Virus record (IMG/VR): IMGVR_UViG_3300022919_000005
Coordinates: 1 to 64,000 of that record
Source of the DNA: a virus
Strand: one strand, 5' to 3'
Length of the DNA stretch: 64,000 nucleotides
The position numbers and the translations under genes are program-made. Positions 7,598-15,085 of this stretch are shown in pieces; position 1 is the first letter of the stretch, and each line of letters starts with the position of its first letter. Under the pieces are notes generated by a model that saw nothing but the letters and a program-made list of their open reading frames with translations, searched no databases and had not been told where the DNA came from.

Positions 7598-8422
7598 ATG
7601 TTGAGCCCCATCATCACGCTTAATCTCTGCAAGAACTACCGCGAAAACGCGTGCGGCATCACCTACAAGCAGCTGGCGGCGATCACCCGCATCCCGCTCG
7701 ATCGTGTCGCCGCGCTCGAGAGTAAGAGCAAGGACAAGGCGTGCGAACCGTGGCTCGACGAGGCTGTTCTGATTGCGCAAGCGCTCGGCATGGCGACGAT
7801 CGTGCCCCTGATCAGCACCCTGTCCCTGCGCGAGATCGATACCGGCTTCGACGTGCAGGACGACCTCGACGTCTGGCGCACTGGCTGCCGCCTGCCCTTG
7901 CGTTTCGGCCTGCGACTGGCGCTCCGGTTCGGCTTCGCGGACCCTATCCATCTGGTCCCACCCCAGCCTGTCTATCGCGAGATATGGCGCATCGCCGGCG
8001 AGGAGCGGAACAACGCGTGCCCTTGGTGTAAGGCGCCCATTGTGGGGGAGCAGGGCCATCTTCCCACCTGCCTTCCGGCGCTGCTCTACGGCGCGCGGGA
8101 TGCACCAATCTCCACCATCGGCGTCATGCCCAAGCCGCGGCGTCCGCACACCCGGCGGGAAGGATCGCGGCTGGCGCCTGGGCTCGCACCGCTGCGCGCG
8201 CGGCTCGGGCTCACGCAGGAGGAGTTCGCCAACGAGATCGGCAAGCACCCGCAATATTACGCGCGGCTCGAGCAGCTGCGTGACCCGCTGACGCAGGACC
8301 TTGCCGAGAAGATCGGGGCGCTGTTCAAGGTGCCGCTGACCGAGGTCTATATCCCCGAAACGCTGCCGCCGGTGCCGCACAGAAACGTCAGATCATCTGA
8401 CGATGTGGGAGGAGCGGCATGA
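7598..8422 (+). CDS. Double helix-turn-helix regulator with Cys/His cluster
   Basis: 274 residues. Two XRE-like helix-turn-helix regions are visible: one near residues 20-66 (TYKQLAAITRIPLDRVAALE) and a clearer one near 196-252 (RARLGLTQEEFANEIGKHP). Between them lies CPWC-x9-H-x3-C (residues 141-158), a likely zinc site. The start ATG 7598 has a weak ribosome site. The last 11 codons are written by palindrome copy 3, and the next gene overlaps the stop. It heads the palindrome-bearing rightward region, so it is a reasonable candidate to bind that repeat or the TTGGCCAA promoter operators; no direct proof. No sign of a lysogeny module beside it. Confidence 0.75.
   Translation: MLSPIITLNLCKNYRENACGITYKQLAAITRIPLDRVAALESKSKDKACEPWLDEAVLIAQALGMATIVPLISTLSLREIDTGFDVQDDLDVWRTGCRLPLRFGLRLALRFGFADPIHLVPPQPVYREIWRIAGEERNNACPWCKAPIVGEQGHLPTCLPALLYGARDAPISTIGVMPKPRRPHTRREGSRLAPGLAPLRARLGLTQEEFANEIGKHPQYYARLEQLRDPLTQDLAEKIGALFKVPLTEVYIPETLPPVPHRNVRSSDDVGGAA
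8386..8402. repeat. 17-bp palindrome, copy 3 (inside end of regulator gene)
   Basis: CGTCAGATCATCTGACG; lies within the final codons of the HTH gene and ends 16 nt before the ATG at 8419. Confidence 0.9.
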
Positions 8423-8634
8423 GATCGCTGGTCGTGCCATGCGCTCTCGCCCCGAGCGACACGCTCAACATGGAAGCCGATGGCCCGGTGACCAAGGCCG
8501 GCTGCTCGCTGCTGATTACGGTAAAGGAAGAAGGATCGGAGGCGCACGTCAAGCTCACCCCCGACAGCGCGCACAAGATGTTCCGCTACCTCGCGCTCTG
8601 GCTGCACAATGGGGACCTGTCCGATGATGCGTGA
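8419..8634 (+). CDS. Small protein, first of a paralogous pair
   Basis: 71 residues, ATG 8419 overlapping the TGA of the regulator gene, with GGGAGGAG just upstream. Beta-rich N-terminal part; the C-terminus MFRYLALWLHNGD matches the C-terminus of the next gene (LFNWLGIWLHKY). The two also share a middle pattern of a short acidic strand followed by a helix. They look like an old tandem duplication. Family and function unknown. Confidence 0.65.
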   Translation: MRSLVVPCALAPSDTLNMEADGPVTKAGCSLLITVKEEGSEAHVKLTPDSAHKMFRYLALWLHNGDLSDDA

Positions 8635-8830
8635 CCTGACCATATTCTGCGCGCAGGAGCCCGACGATGTGCTGCGCGCCAAGGTGAAGCCGGGGATAAG
8701 CGGGCCCGAGGTCGTCATCAACTTCGACAGCGTGAGCGATGGCGCACCCACCCCGGCGATGATCGCACTCGACAAGCAGCGCGCTCGCGAGCTGTTCAAC
8801 TGGCTCGGCATCTGGCTGCACAAATACTAG
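8624..8830 (+). CDS. Small protein, second of a paralogous pair
   Basis: 68 residues. ATG 8624 is chosen over an upstream GTG- or ATG-like option because GGGGAC lies eight bases before it; it overlaps the end of its paralogue by 11 nt. C-terminus ARELFNWLGIWLHKY mirrors that of the preceding gene. Function unknown. Ends before an inverted copy of the CGACACAGTAGT repeat and the 8886 promoter. Confidence 0.65.
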   Translation: MMRDLTIFCAQEPDDVLRAKVKPGISGPEVVINFDSVSDGAPTPAMIALDKQRARELFNWLGIWLHKY

Positions 8831-8885
8831 CGCACTACTGTGTCTTTTGTCGTGCCATGTCAGGGGCTTAGGAGGCGCCCAGCCC

Positions 8886-8913
8886 TTGACTTTGGCCAAA
8901 ATAAGCCTATTCT
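8886..8913 (+). promoter_or_regulatory. Promoter with embedded TTGGCCAA operator, copy 1
   Basis: TTGACT (8886-8891), 16-bp spacer, TATTCT (8908-8913). The palindrome TTTGGCCAAA (8891-8900) directly follows the -35. The transcript would carry palindrome copy 4 in its leader ahead of the gene at 8996. Confidence 0.75.
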
Positions 8914-8959
8914 AAGAATTGCCGAAGGGGCTATTGCGCCTTCCGAATATCAGCCAAAA

Positions 8960-8976
8960 CGTCAGATCATCTGACG
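8960..8976. repeat. 17-bp palindrome, copy 4
   Basis: CGTCAGATCATCTGACG, then GGTCATCAAAGGA and the ATG 19 nt downstream. Confidence 0.9.
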
Positions 8977-8995
8977 GTCATCAAAGGATCAGATC

Positions 8996-9238
8996 ATGGC
9001 CCTTCACCCTGTGCTCACCGCCGCCGACCAAGCCCGCATGTCCCCCAGCGAGCTGCTCCACTTCACCGACACGCCGGTCGCCCACATCGCCGCCTTCCGC
9101 GACTTCGAGCTGGACGCCATGCGGGAGCGCCGCCGCCGCCGCGATGCGCAGGAGATGGCCGAGCGCCGCCGCAACCGCGAGATCGCCAACTTCTTCCGCG
9201 CCGCCGCCGACGCGGTGCTCACGATGGAGGCTTGCTGA
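8996..9238 (+). CDS. Arg-rich small protein
   Basis: 80 residues, ATG 8996 after AAAGGA. A long helical stretch around residues 36-66 is very rich in Arg and Glu (MRERRRRRDAQEMAERRRNR), which suggests RNA or DNA contact or a coiled coil. First gene after the 8886 promoter and palindrome copy 4. No known family recognised. Confidence 0.65.
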   Translation: MALHPVLTAADQARMSPSELLHFTDTPVAHIAAFRDFELDAMRERRRRRDAQEMAERRRNREIANFFRAAADAVLTMEAC

Positions 9239-9239
9239 C

Positions 9240-9497
9240 ATGCGCATTGCAAGCCCAATGGAGTCGGCGCAGCTGAAGCTGACCGAGCGCGCTATTGTCC
9301 TCGCACTGCGCGGCGCCACCAAAGAGTTCGACATCCACGAGCACGCGATCCGCCATCTGGTAGAGCTGATCGACGCCCCCGACGCCGCCGCCATCGAGGC
9401 GATCGTGATCGGCTTCGCCACCGATCTGGTGGAGGCGCGGGCGGATGCGTCCCGGCTGATGCGTGCGCAGCTGCCGGACAAGATCACGGCGGATTAA
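9240..9497 (+). CDS. Small helical acidic protein
   Basis: 85 residues from ATG 9240, with GGAGG ten bases upstream; ATG 9258 is an alternative. Mostly helical, with EFDIHEHAIRHLVELIDAP and a run of Ala/Ile helix. No membrane segment or Cys. Hypothetical; second gene of the 8996 sub-operon. Confidence 0.65.
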   Translation: MRIASPMESAQLKLTERAIVLALRGATKEFDIHEHAIRHLVELIDAPDAAAIEAIVIGFATDLVEARADASRLMRAQLPDKITAD

Positions 9498-9531
9498 CCG
9501 TTCGGTAACCATCAACGCATTAGCAGGAGTT

Positions 9532-9717
9532 ATGGGCATGCCCGTATCCGACCTGATCCGGCTCGGCTCTGCCAAGCTGACGCCCCAGCAGATTGCCGAC
9601 ATGGCGCTGCAGGAGGACCAAGCGGCGCGTGCCCTCGCGCGCTACCGCACCGACCACCCCGCCATCGCCGCCCACTGGGCCGAGCGCGACGCGCTGTGCA
9701 AGCTGCTCAATCCCTAA
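9532..9717 (+). CDS. Small helical protein
   Basis: 61 residues from ATG 9532, chosen because AGGAG sits six bases upstream (an upstream in-frame ATG lacks one). The pattern SDLIRLGSAKLTPQQIADMA resembles a short helix-turn-helix or helical bundle. The stop is immediately followed by palindrome copy 5. Function unknown. Confidence 0.65.
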   Translation: MGMPVSDLIRLGSAKLTPQQIADMALQEDQAARALARYRTDHPAIAAHWAERDALCKLLNP

Positions 9718-9718
9718 A

Positions 9719-9735
9719 CGTCAGATCATCTGACG
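9719..9735. repeat. 17-bp palindrome, copy 5
   Basis: CGTCAGATCATCTGACG, one base after a stop codon; then GGTCATCAACGAAGGA and the ATG 22 nt downstream. Confidence 0.9.
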
Positions 9736-9757
9736 GTCATCAACGAAGGAAACTACG

Positions 9758-10225
9758 ATGCCGATCGACCTCACCAAACACACCGCCGACTGCCGAGCCA
9801 TCACCGACGACGACGTCATGAGCGCGACGCGCGGCCTGCAGATGACGCGCCTGCGCACCTATCAGCTCGAGGAGCTGGTTCACGTCCACGCCAAGATCGA
9901 CCTGTTCGCCAGCGCGGTCATCGTCGCCGCCGCGGCGAGCCGCCTGATGCTCACCGGCGCGTTCGACGACGAGCAGTTCAGCACCGAGGAGCTGTGGGCC
10001 ATGAAGCGCGCGCCCAGCGAGCTGTTCAACCGGCTGCTCGACAGCCTCCTGATGGAGCGCATGAGCGCCAGCTGGTACGAGGCGCTCGCGGGCGCCGCGC
10101 TGCTCCCCAGGCTCGACATCGACACGATCACCTATCCGTCGCTGGACGCATGGCGCGCTGTTGGCGACGTCATGCGCGGCGTGGTCGACGGCGTCACGAT
10201 CGAGCACGTCGAACCCAAGGGCTAA
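9758..10225 (+). CDS. Hypothetical helical protein
   Basis: 155 residues, ATG 9758 with GAAGGA upstream. Largely alpha-helical, acidic, with an Ala-rich hydrophobic helix (FASAVIVAAAASRLML) too short and interrupted to be a sure membrane span. It stands between palindrome copies 5 and 6 as a single-gene unit. I recognise no family. Confidence 0.7.
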   Translation: MPIDLTKHTADCRAITDDDVMSATRGLQMTRLRTYQLEELVHVHAKIDLFASAVIVAAAASRLMLTGAFDDEQFSTEELWAMKRAPSELFNRLLDSLLMERMSASWYEALAGAALLPRLDIDTITYPSLDAWRAVGDVMRGVVDGVTIEHVEPKG

Positions 10226-10226
10226 C

Positions 10227-10243
10227 CGTCAGATCATCTGACG
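10227..10243. repeat. 17-bp palindrome, copy 6
   Basis: CGTCAGATCATCTGACG directly after a TAA; followed by ACTTGTTAGGAGATAGATC and ATG at 10263. Confidence 0.9.
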
Positions 10244-10262
10244 ACTTGTTAGGAGATAGATC

Positions 10263-10532
10263 ATGGGCCAGCTCATGTCCCCAAACCACATGCCGATCGT
10301 CGGCCTGCTCGAAACGATCCCGGCCACCGCCCTCGTGTCCGACTGGACCCAGCACGCAAACGGCAAGCTCGAGCCCGAATATGCCGGCGGCTCGACCGTC
10401 CACTGGGATGACCAGACGCCCGGCGTCTACACCAAGCAGATCGCGGTCGACGAGGACGGGGGCCAGTGGCTCCTGTCCGCCTGCACCTTCATCGACACGT
10501 CCGTCGATGCGCTCGAGGATGACGACTCGTGA
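10263..10532 (+). CDS. Hypothetical acidic protein
   Basis: 89 residues, ATG 10263 after AGGAG. Acidic C-terminus (ALEDDDS), mixed strands, no Cys. Starts a run of coupled genes (GTGA, GTGA, ATGA and TGATG overlaps) that ends at 11455. Function unknown. Confidence 0.65.
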   Translation: MGQLMSPNHMPIVGLLETIPATALVSDWTQHANGKLEPEYAGGSTVHWDDQTPGVYTKQIAVDEDGGQWLLSACTFIDTSVDALEDDDS

Positions 10533-10642
10533 CCCGCGTGCTCGAGACCATCGCCGAGGCGGGCTACGCGCTCGCCTCCCACCCCATCCCCAGCCTGATC
10601 GTCGCGATCGTGCTGTTCGTCATCGGAGGGTCGCTGCCGTGA
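10529..10642 (+). CDS. 37-residue single-pass membrane protein
   Basis: Short gene: GTG 10529 overlaps the TGA of the previous gene (GTGA); stop at 10640-10642 overlaps the next GTG. The product has a short polar head and one transmembrane helix (SLIVAIVLFVIGGSLP at the C-terminus). Tight coupling on both sides supports it as real. Role unknown; small membrane peptides of phages often alter host envelope functions. Confidence 0.55.
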   Translation: MTRVLETIAEAGYALASHPIPSLIVAIVLFVIGGSLP

Positions 10643-10812
10643 GCAAGACCAACTCGATCCGCAAACTACCGTGCCGAACGACCCCACCGCAATACGAGGT
10701 GCGCTGCCAGACCCGCGTGCTCGGCATCGCCTATCAGCGCGGCGCGCTGTTCGAGTTCAAGGGCCACGAGCTGACCAAGCGCCAGCTCCTCGCAAAGGCG
10801 CATAAGCTATGA
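10639..10812 (+). CDS. Small basic protein
   Basis: 57 residues from GTG 10639 (overlapping the TGA before it). Basic, with two Cys in the first half and a C-terminal helix HELTKRQLLAKAHKL. Stop overlaps the next ATG. Function unknown; charge suggests nucleic acid binding. Confidence 0.55.
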   Translation: MSKTNSIRKLPCRTTPPQYEVRCQTRVLGIAYQRGALFEFKGHELTKRQLLAKAHKL

Positions 10813-11099
10813 CCCCCATCGACTACATGACCGACGCCGACAGCTGGCTCGACATGGACGTGGGCGATCATGCGATCGTGCTTGCCCATATCGAGAGCGC
10901 AGGTGGCGGACCCGGCGGCTCGATCATGGTCAGCTTCGCCGACTGGTCGAACCTCGTCATCCACAGCGACAACGCCGCGCTGATCTTCCCGCTGCTCAAG
11001 CAGGGGCTGGTCAGGATCAAGGTCGAGCGCACCGAGGACGGGCTTGAGGCGATCGCCGCATGGCGGGAGGGCGGGGCCCCGATCCCGCTGCGCAGCTGA
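10809..11099 (+). CDS. Hypothetical protein
   Basis: 96 residues, ATG 10809 overlapping the preceding TGA (ATGA). Acidic N-terminus, then alternating strands (IMVSFADWSNLVIHSDN) and a short C-terminal strand. No recognised domain. Coupled to both neighbours. Confidence 0.65.
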   Translation: MTPIDYMTDADSWLDMDVGDHAIVLAHIESAGGGPGGSIMVSFADWSNLVIHSDNAALIFPLLKQGLVRIKVERTEDGLEAIAAWREGGAPIPLRS

Positions 11100-11455
11100 T
11101 GGCGCGCGCGTCCTCGACCGAGGCGATCGTCTACCGCGAGAGTGAGCGCAAGCTCAAGGCCGCGCTGAAAGCCGCGCTGCTCGCGGTGCCGGTCGGCGAG
11201 ATGTTCCTGCTCGTGTTCGACGCAGCCGGCAATTCATCGGTCTGCCTGTACGAGAGGATCGACGCCGCGCGCGTGGTGTGCCTCGTGACCAACAACGGCG
11301 TGGTGCATCCGAAGGGCGTCAAGGACGGCTACGAGATCAAGAAAGCGCCGTTCGTCTCCGATGCTCGGATCATCCAGCTCGGTCAGCGCGAGACCGCCCG
11401 CCGCCACATGCTTGTCGTGCATGGGCTGGGCGTGCGCGCGATCGCGCTGCCCTAA
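11099..11455 (+). CDS. Hypothetical protein
   Basis: 118 residues from ATG 11099, which shares a base with the preceding TGA (TGATG). A helical N-terminus (ESERKLKAALKAALLAVPVG) is followed by beta strands (MFLLVFDAAGNSSVCLYER). No known family. The stop is followed at once by palindrome copy 7. Confidence 0.65.
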   Translation: MARASSTEAIVYRESERKLKAALKAALLAVPVGEMFLLVFDAAGNSSVCLYERIDAARVVCLVTNNGVVHPKGVKDGYEIKKAPFVSDARIIQLGQRETARRHMLVVHGLGVRAIALP

Positions 11456-11456
11456 C

Positions 11457-11473
11457 CGTCAGATCATCTGACG
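11457..11473. repeat. 17-bp palindrome, copy 7
   Basis: CGTCAGATCATCTGACG after TAA; then ACTAGCTATGGGATAACTACG and ATG 11495. The ACTAGCTAT tail is shared with copy 11. Confidence 0.9.
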
Positions 11474-11494
11474 ACTAGCTATGGGATAACTACG

Positions 11495-12031
11495 ATGCCG
11501 ATGTTTGGACCTATCCGCACCCAGGCGGACCTCACCCGCCTGATCCCCCGGCACATGCGCGCAAGCGTCGATGCCGGCGGGGCGCCAGCCTACCGCGTCA
11601 CGGCGCCGGATTACGACCGCCTGCTGGTCGACACGTTCCTCGTCGAGACGGTCATGGGCACCGGCGGGCGCGTGCCGCAGCTGCTGGGCCGGATCGTCTC
11701 GCCGAACGACCCCTCCGCCTATCCGCGCGCCAAGCTCACCAAGGAAGGCCGGCTGGTCTACGTGTGCTGGGCTGGTGGCGATACCACCGGCTACGCGGTC
11801 AGGATGCTCGCCGAGCCCACCGCGACCGTCTACCGGCATGTGATCCTGCCCAGCGATCCCCGGCACGCGATGGTCGCCGCGTTCAAGCTCGCCTGCGACA
11901 TGCGCCGCGCATGGCAGGGTGGGAAGTGCAAGATGTCTGACGCGGTGCTGGTCAAGGCGCTCGGCGTCGAGCCCTTCGGCAACGCCCCGGAGGTGCTCGA
12001 CATGGGGGACATGGCCGACCTCGAACCTTGA
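11495..12031 (+). CDS. Hypothetical protein
   Basis: 178 residues, ATG 11495. Mixed alpha/beta, with two Cys. No membrane segment. The last codons overlap the -35 of the next TTGGCCAA promoter (TTGACT at 12028), so promoter and coding sequence share bases. Function unknown. Confidence 0.65.
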   Translation: MPMFGPIRTQADLTRLIPRHMRASVDAGGAPAYRVTAPDYDRLLVDTFLVETVMGTGGRVPQLLGRIVSPNDPSAYPRAKLTKEGRLVYVCWAGGDTTGYAVRMLAEPTATVYRHVILPSDPRHAMVAAFKLACDMRRAWQGGKCKMSDAVLVKALGVEPFGNAPEVLDMGDMADLEP

Positions 12032-12056
12032 CTTTGGCCAAATAACAAGCTATAAC
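12028..12056 (+). promoter_or_regulatory. Promoter with embedded TTGGCCAA operator, copy 2
   Basis: TTGACT (12028-12033), 17-bp spacer, TATAAC (12051-12056); TTTGGCCAAA at 12033-12042. A second inverted repeat, AACAAG / CTTGTT, brackets the -10. Drives the gene at 12096. Confidence 0.8.
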
Positions 12057-12095
12057 TTGTTACAGGATAAGAGATCAACCCGATAGGAGCCCGAC

Positions 12096-12998
12096 ATGGC
12101 CGATCGAACCATCAAGCCCACCAGCCTCGATTACAACTGCACGCACGGCGACTACCGTGCCGTCTGGGGCGACGTCCGCATCCGCGCCGTGCAGGACGGT
12201 GACGTCGGCAACCCCTTCGAGGAGGAGGACGGCCACTGGCCGATAAGCGTCAGATCATCTGACGGTTTCACGGATTACGACGCCGACGGGCAGACCAGCG
12301 AGACGCGCAACCCGCTCAACCGCTTCGGCGACGCGCTGCTAGTGCATCTGCAGGTCAACATCGCCAAGATACTGGGCACCACCGTCAAGGCAATGATGAC
12401 GGATTACGAGCACACCATCGACGCCGAGCCGGTCGCATATCACCGCGACGGCAACGACCTGCGGGTGGTGATCGAGAACGAGCTAAGTGAGGTCCGCGAC
12501 AGCGAGCTGTTCGACAAGTTGGTCGAGCTTTACGAGCTGCTCGGCATCCCCGCCTATGCCAAGACGGTGCGCGGCAACTGCCAGGGCGACTGGGCCGAGG
12601 TGCTGGTCGTCGCGCCGCCCGAGATCGTCGAGAAGTTCGGCATCGACCTGATCAAGCTGCAGATGGACGCCAAGGCCGCGCTCACCATGCCCGAGCTGGG
12701 CAGCGACGATCTGCCGGCCGCGATCGCCAAGCGTGTCAACGCGCAGTGGGATGAATGGCTCGGCGACACCGCCGACCTGTACGGACATTGGGCGTGGGGC
12801 GAGTGCTACGGCTATGTGATCGACCGGATCGAGGTCGACGAGGACGGCGACGAGATCGATGCCCACGAGTGCGAGACGCTCGGCTCGTGCTGGGGCTATT
12901 ACGGCTCGGACCATGACAAGTCCGGCCTGCTCGAGAGCGCGCTCGCCGAGGCCGAGAGGTTCGTGACCGAGCCCGCCCCTGTGATGGAGGACGCATAA
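12096..12998 (+). CDS. Large acidic protein with internal palindrome
   Basis: 300 residues, ATG 12096 with AGGAG upstream. Strongly acidic throughout (many Asp and Glu), with a C-terminal motif SCWGYYGSDHD of a kind found in numerous unannotated phage proteins. Palindrome copy 8 lies in frame at 12248-12264 and encodes SVRSSDG near residue 52, without a following start codon. The N-terminal 50 residues may therefore be a small gene fused to the rest, or the frame may begin as a short peptide. High acidity could mean DNA mimicry; that is speculation. Confidence 0.7.
   Translation: MADRTIKPTSLDYNCTHGDYRAVWGDVRIRAVQDGDVGNPFEEEDGHWPISVRSSDGFTDYDADGQTSETRNPLNRFGDALLVHLQVNIAKILGTTVKAMMTDYEHTIDAEPVAYHRDGNDLRVVIENELSEVRDSELFDKLVELYELLGIPAYAKTVRGNCQGDWAEVLVVAPPEIVEKFGIDLIKLQMDAKAALTMPELGSDDLPAAIAKRVNAQWDEWLGDTADLYGHWAWGECYGYVIDRIEVDEDGDEIDAHECETLGSCWGYYGSDHDKSGLLESALAEAERFVTEPAPVMEDA
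12248..12264. repeat. 17-bp palindrome, copy 8 (inside a gene)
   Basis: CGTCAGATCATCTGACG, in frame within the 12096 gene, 152 bases after its start and with no ribosome site or start codon after it. This is the only mid-gene copy. Confidence 0.9.
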
Positions 12999-13381
12999 TG
13001 GCTGATCCTGTCTCGGTCGCCGCGTTCGACCTCGCCTTCGCCGCCATGTGCATTATCGAGGAGATCGTCGCGCCGGCGAACGACGGCGCCGGCGAGCCGT
13101 GGGATGCGTACCGCCAGCGCGTCGGCATCAACGAGGTGCGCGGGACCGTCATCAACTGCCTCGCCGCCGATTGCGACAAGGCATGGACGCGCACCAACAG
13201 GCTGTACGAGGAGGCATACGAGCGATACCAGATCGCCAAGGCCGAGAGCGGTGACGGCACCACCACGGTGCCTGCGCCCAATGACCCCGGATCGTTCGAT
13301 TACGAGTTCGTGCCCTTCTGGCTGCGCAACGCGGTCGACTGGTCCGATACCGAGACCGGGCCGCGGGTGCGGGGGTCATGA
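12998..13381 (+). CDS. Hypothetical protein
   Basis: 127 residues; ATG 12998 overlaps the upstream TAA (TAATG). Helical N-terminal half with three Cys, then a polar, Pro/Asp-rich C-terminal part. No known family. Overlaps the next gene by four bases (ATGA). Confidence 0.65.
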   Translation: MADPVSVAAFDLAFAAMCIIEEIVAPANDGAGEPWDAYRQRVGINEVRGTVINCLAADCDKAWTRTNRLYEEAYERYQIAKAESGDGTTTVPAPNDPGSFDYEFVPFWLRNAVDWSDTETGPRVRGS

Positions 13382-13713
13382 GCGCGCCGACTACCGTGCC
13401 GATCGAAAAGGTCCGGCAGCTCGCCGACAGCTATTACGAGCTGATGGTGCTCAACGACCAGAAGGCAGGCACGATGGCCCAGATGATCCGCGGGTGCATC
13501 CAAGCGCTCACCCAGGACACCAACGAGGCGGCGCGCGCACTCGAGCGGGAGCGCCGGCATCTGAAGGGCTACAAGGCGATCGTGCGCATGCACGAGCCGG
13601 CCAAGAAGGTGCGCGAGGATCGCGAGCGCGCCTTCCTCTACCTGCAGTGGCTCGCCACGCAGCTCGAAAACCAAAGCGTCAGATCATCTGACGGTATCAG
13701 CACGAAGGAATAG
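13378..13713 (+). CDS. Helical (coiled-coil) protein
   Basis: 111 residues, ATG 13378 coupled to the previous TGA. Nearly all helix, with heptad-like spacing in the middle (ARALERERRHLKGYKAIV). The final codons run through palindrome copy 9 (SVRSSDG near the end), and the stop lies three bases before the next ATG. Function unknown. Confidence 0.65.
   Translation: MSAPTTVPIEKVRQLADSYYELMVLNDQKAGTMAQMIRGCIQALTQDTNEAARALERERRHLKGYKAIVRMHEPAKKVREDRERAFLYLQWLATQLENQSVRSSDGISTKE
13677..13693. repeat. 17-bp palindrome, copy 9
   Basis: CGTCAGATCATCTGACG inside the last codons of the 13378 gene; then GGTATCAGCACGAAGGA and ATG 13717, a leader almost identical to copy 12. Confidence 0.9.
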
Positions 13714-13716
13714 GCC

Positions 13717-14643
13717 ATGTATCTTGGCGTCACCTCCCACCAGTCGGCCCCGCGCGTTGCCAGCTTCGCCGACGCCCAGCGCGCCCTCGAGCGCGCATCC
13801 ACCACCCCCACCGGCCGCGCTCGCGCTGCCAAGCCCGACGGCTTCCCGCTGGGTGGACACAGCAAGTCCGTCACCTGGGTGCGCGAGATCGACGGGGGCT
13901 CGATTGCCTTCATGCTCTACCAGACCGACGTCGTCGTGTGGGCTCCCGACAACAGCGTCCACATCGACAACTTCGGCACCGTCACCACCAGCGGCTTTGC
14001 CGCGCGCTTCCTGCCGGCCGGTATCTCGCTCAACCACACGGTCGAGAAGCGCGGCGCGTCGGGCGGCAACAAGGCGATCCAGTATCGCAGCAGCACCGAG
14101 GGCTGCGCATGGGGCTCGCGCCGCATGTGCCAGGGCGACGTCGTGCGGTTCGTGGAGGACGGCGACGTCTGGGTGCCCGACGAGGACACGCTCGATCCCA
14201 TGACCTTCCCGGTCTACGATACCAGGGCGATGCGCGATCTGGGCAAGCGCTACCACCTCAAGGATTTCGAGCTGTGGCTGTCGATGGCGCCGATGCACCT
14301 CGACCTCGAGCACGAGGGCTTCGACGTTGACGACTGCATGGCGGCGCTCGAGAAGCGCGACTTCCGCACCGCCGCTGTCCACCTGCCCACCATCACGATC
14401 CCGAACGGCTGGGGCGCGGCCGAGCGTATCAAGCCGCTGCCGATCGCCGTCGCCGACAGCAACAAGCCGATCACGCTCGGCTCGATTGGCAAGCTGCGGC
14501 TCGCCATCCTTGACGATCAGGGGCTGATGGCCGAGCAGCGGGTCACTACGATGCCGGTGCGCGAATACCGCAAGCGCATGGCGCTGGTCCGCCAGCTCGA
14601 GGGCATGGGGCTGTGCGGCGGCGATTACGGAGCAAGCTCATGA
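13717..14643 (+). CDS. Conserved-type phage hypothetical protein
   Basis: 308 residues, ATG 13717 after GAAGGA. The region around residues 60-115 has strands with VVVWAPDNSVHIDNFG and TVTTSGFAARFLPAGI, a pattern I know from unannotated proteins of many unrelated phages. The C-terminal part is alpha/beta. No catalytic motif. Single large gene after palindrome copy 9, coupled to the next small gene. Confidence 0.7.
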   Translation: MYLGVTSHQSAPRVASFADAQRALERASTTPTGRARAAKPDGFPLGGHSKSVTWVREIDGGSIAFMLYQTDVVVWAPDNSVHIDNFGTVTTSGFAARFLPAGISLNHTVEKRGASGGNKAIQYRSSTEGCAWGSRRMCQGDVVRFVEDGDVWVPDEDTLDPMTFPVYDTRAMRDLGKRYHLKDFELWLSMAPMHLDLEHEGFDVDDCMAALEKRDFRTAAVHLPTITIPNGWGAAERIKPLPIAVADSNKPITLGSIGKLRLAILDDQGLMAEQRVTTMPVREYRKRMALVRQLEGMGLCGGDYGASS

Positions 14644-14969
14644 CCGAGGGACCGCGCACCGTCACCACCGGGCTCAAGGCCGGCGACGTCGTCGCGGTCG
14701 CCCAGCTGCTCACCCCGCGCGACGGTGGGAACGATTATTGGTGGCGCACCTTCCGGGTCGTCACCAAGGTTCATTCCAGCCGGTTCGCGGCGCTGCTGAT
14801 CCTCAAGCTGCACCCCGACATGGACAAGGACCTGCGGCTGGTCGACTTTGGTGAGAACCCGTCCAAGATGGTCATCACCCAGCTCCCCGAGCCCTTCCCG
14901 CAGGGCGTCGCGGCGCTCTACATGAAGGCGCTCCACAAGGGCTGGTTCAAACCCGGCGAGGACGCCTGA
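14640..14969 (+). CDS. Hypothetical protein
   Basis: 109 residues from ATG 14640, overlapping the upstream TGA (ATGA). Beta-rich first half (TVTTGLKAGDVVAVAQLL), basic and aromatic middle, helical C-terminus. Unknown. Followed within five bases by the 14973 promoter. Confidence 0.65.
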   Translation: MTEGPRTVTTGLKAGDVVAVAQLLTPRDGGNDYWWRTFRVVTKVHSSRFAALLILKLHPDMDKDLRLVDFGENPSKMVITQLPEPFPQGVAALYMKALHKGWFKPGEDA

Positions 14970-14972
14970 CCC

Positions 14973-15001
14973 TTGACTTTGGCCAACTTCTGGCCTAGAT
15001 T
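14973..15001 (+). promoter_or_regulatory. Promoter with embedded TTGGCCAA operator, copy 3
   Basis: TTGACT (14973-14978), 17-bp spacer, TAGATT (14996-15001); TTGGCCAA immediately after the -35. The odd palindrome GATTGTAACAATC begins within the -10. Drives the AAA+ ATPase gene. Confidence 0.75.
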
Positions 15002-15046
15002 GTAACAATCAACAGCACGTTATGCTTTGATCTCTCCCACCCCAAG

Positions 15047-15063
15047 CGTCAGATCATCTGACG
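15047..15063. repeat. 17-bp palindrome, copy 10
   Basis: CGTCAGATCATCTGACG, then GGTTATCAATGAAGGA and ATG 15086. Confidence 0.9.
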
Positions 15064-15085
15064 GTTATCAATGAAGGAATATCCC

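Noticed and set aside
7598-8422. Lysogeny repressor with attachment site
   Set aside because: No integrase, excisionase or attachment repeat was found in the window.
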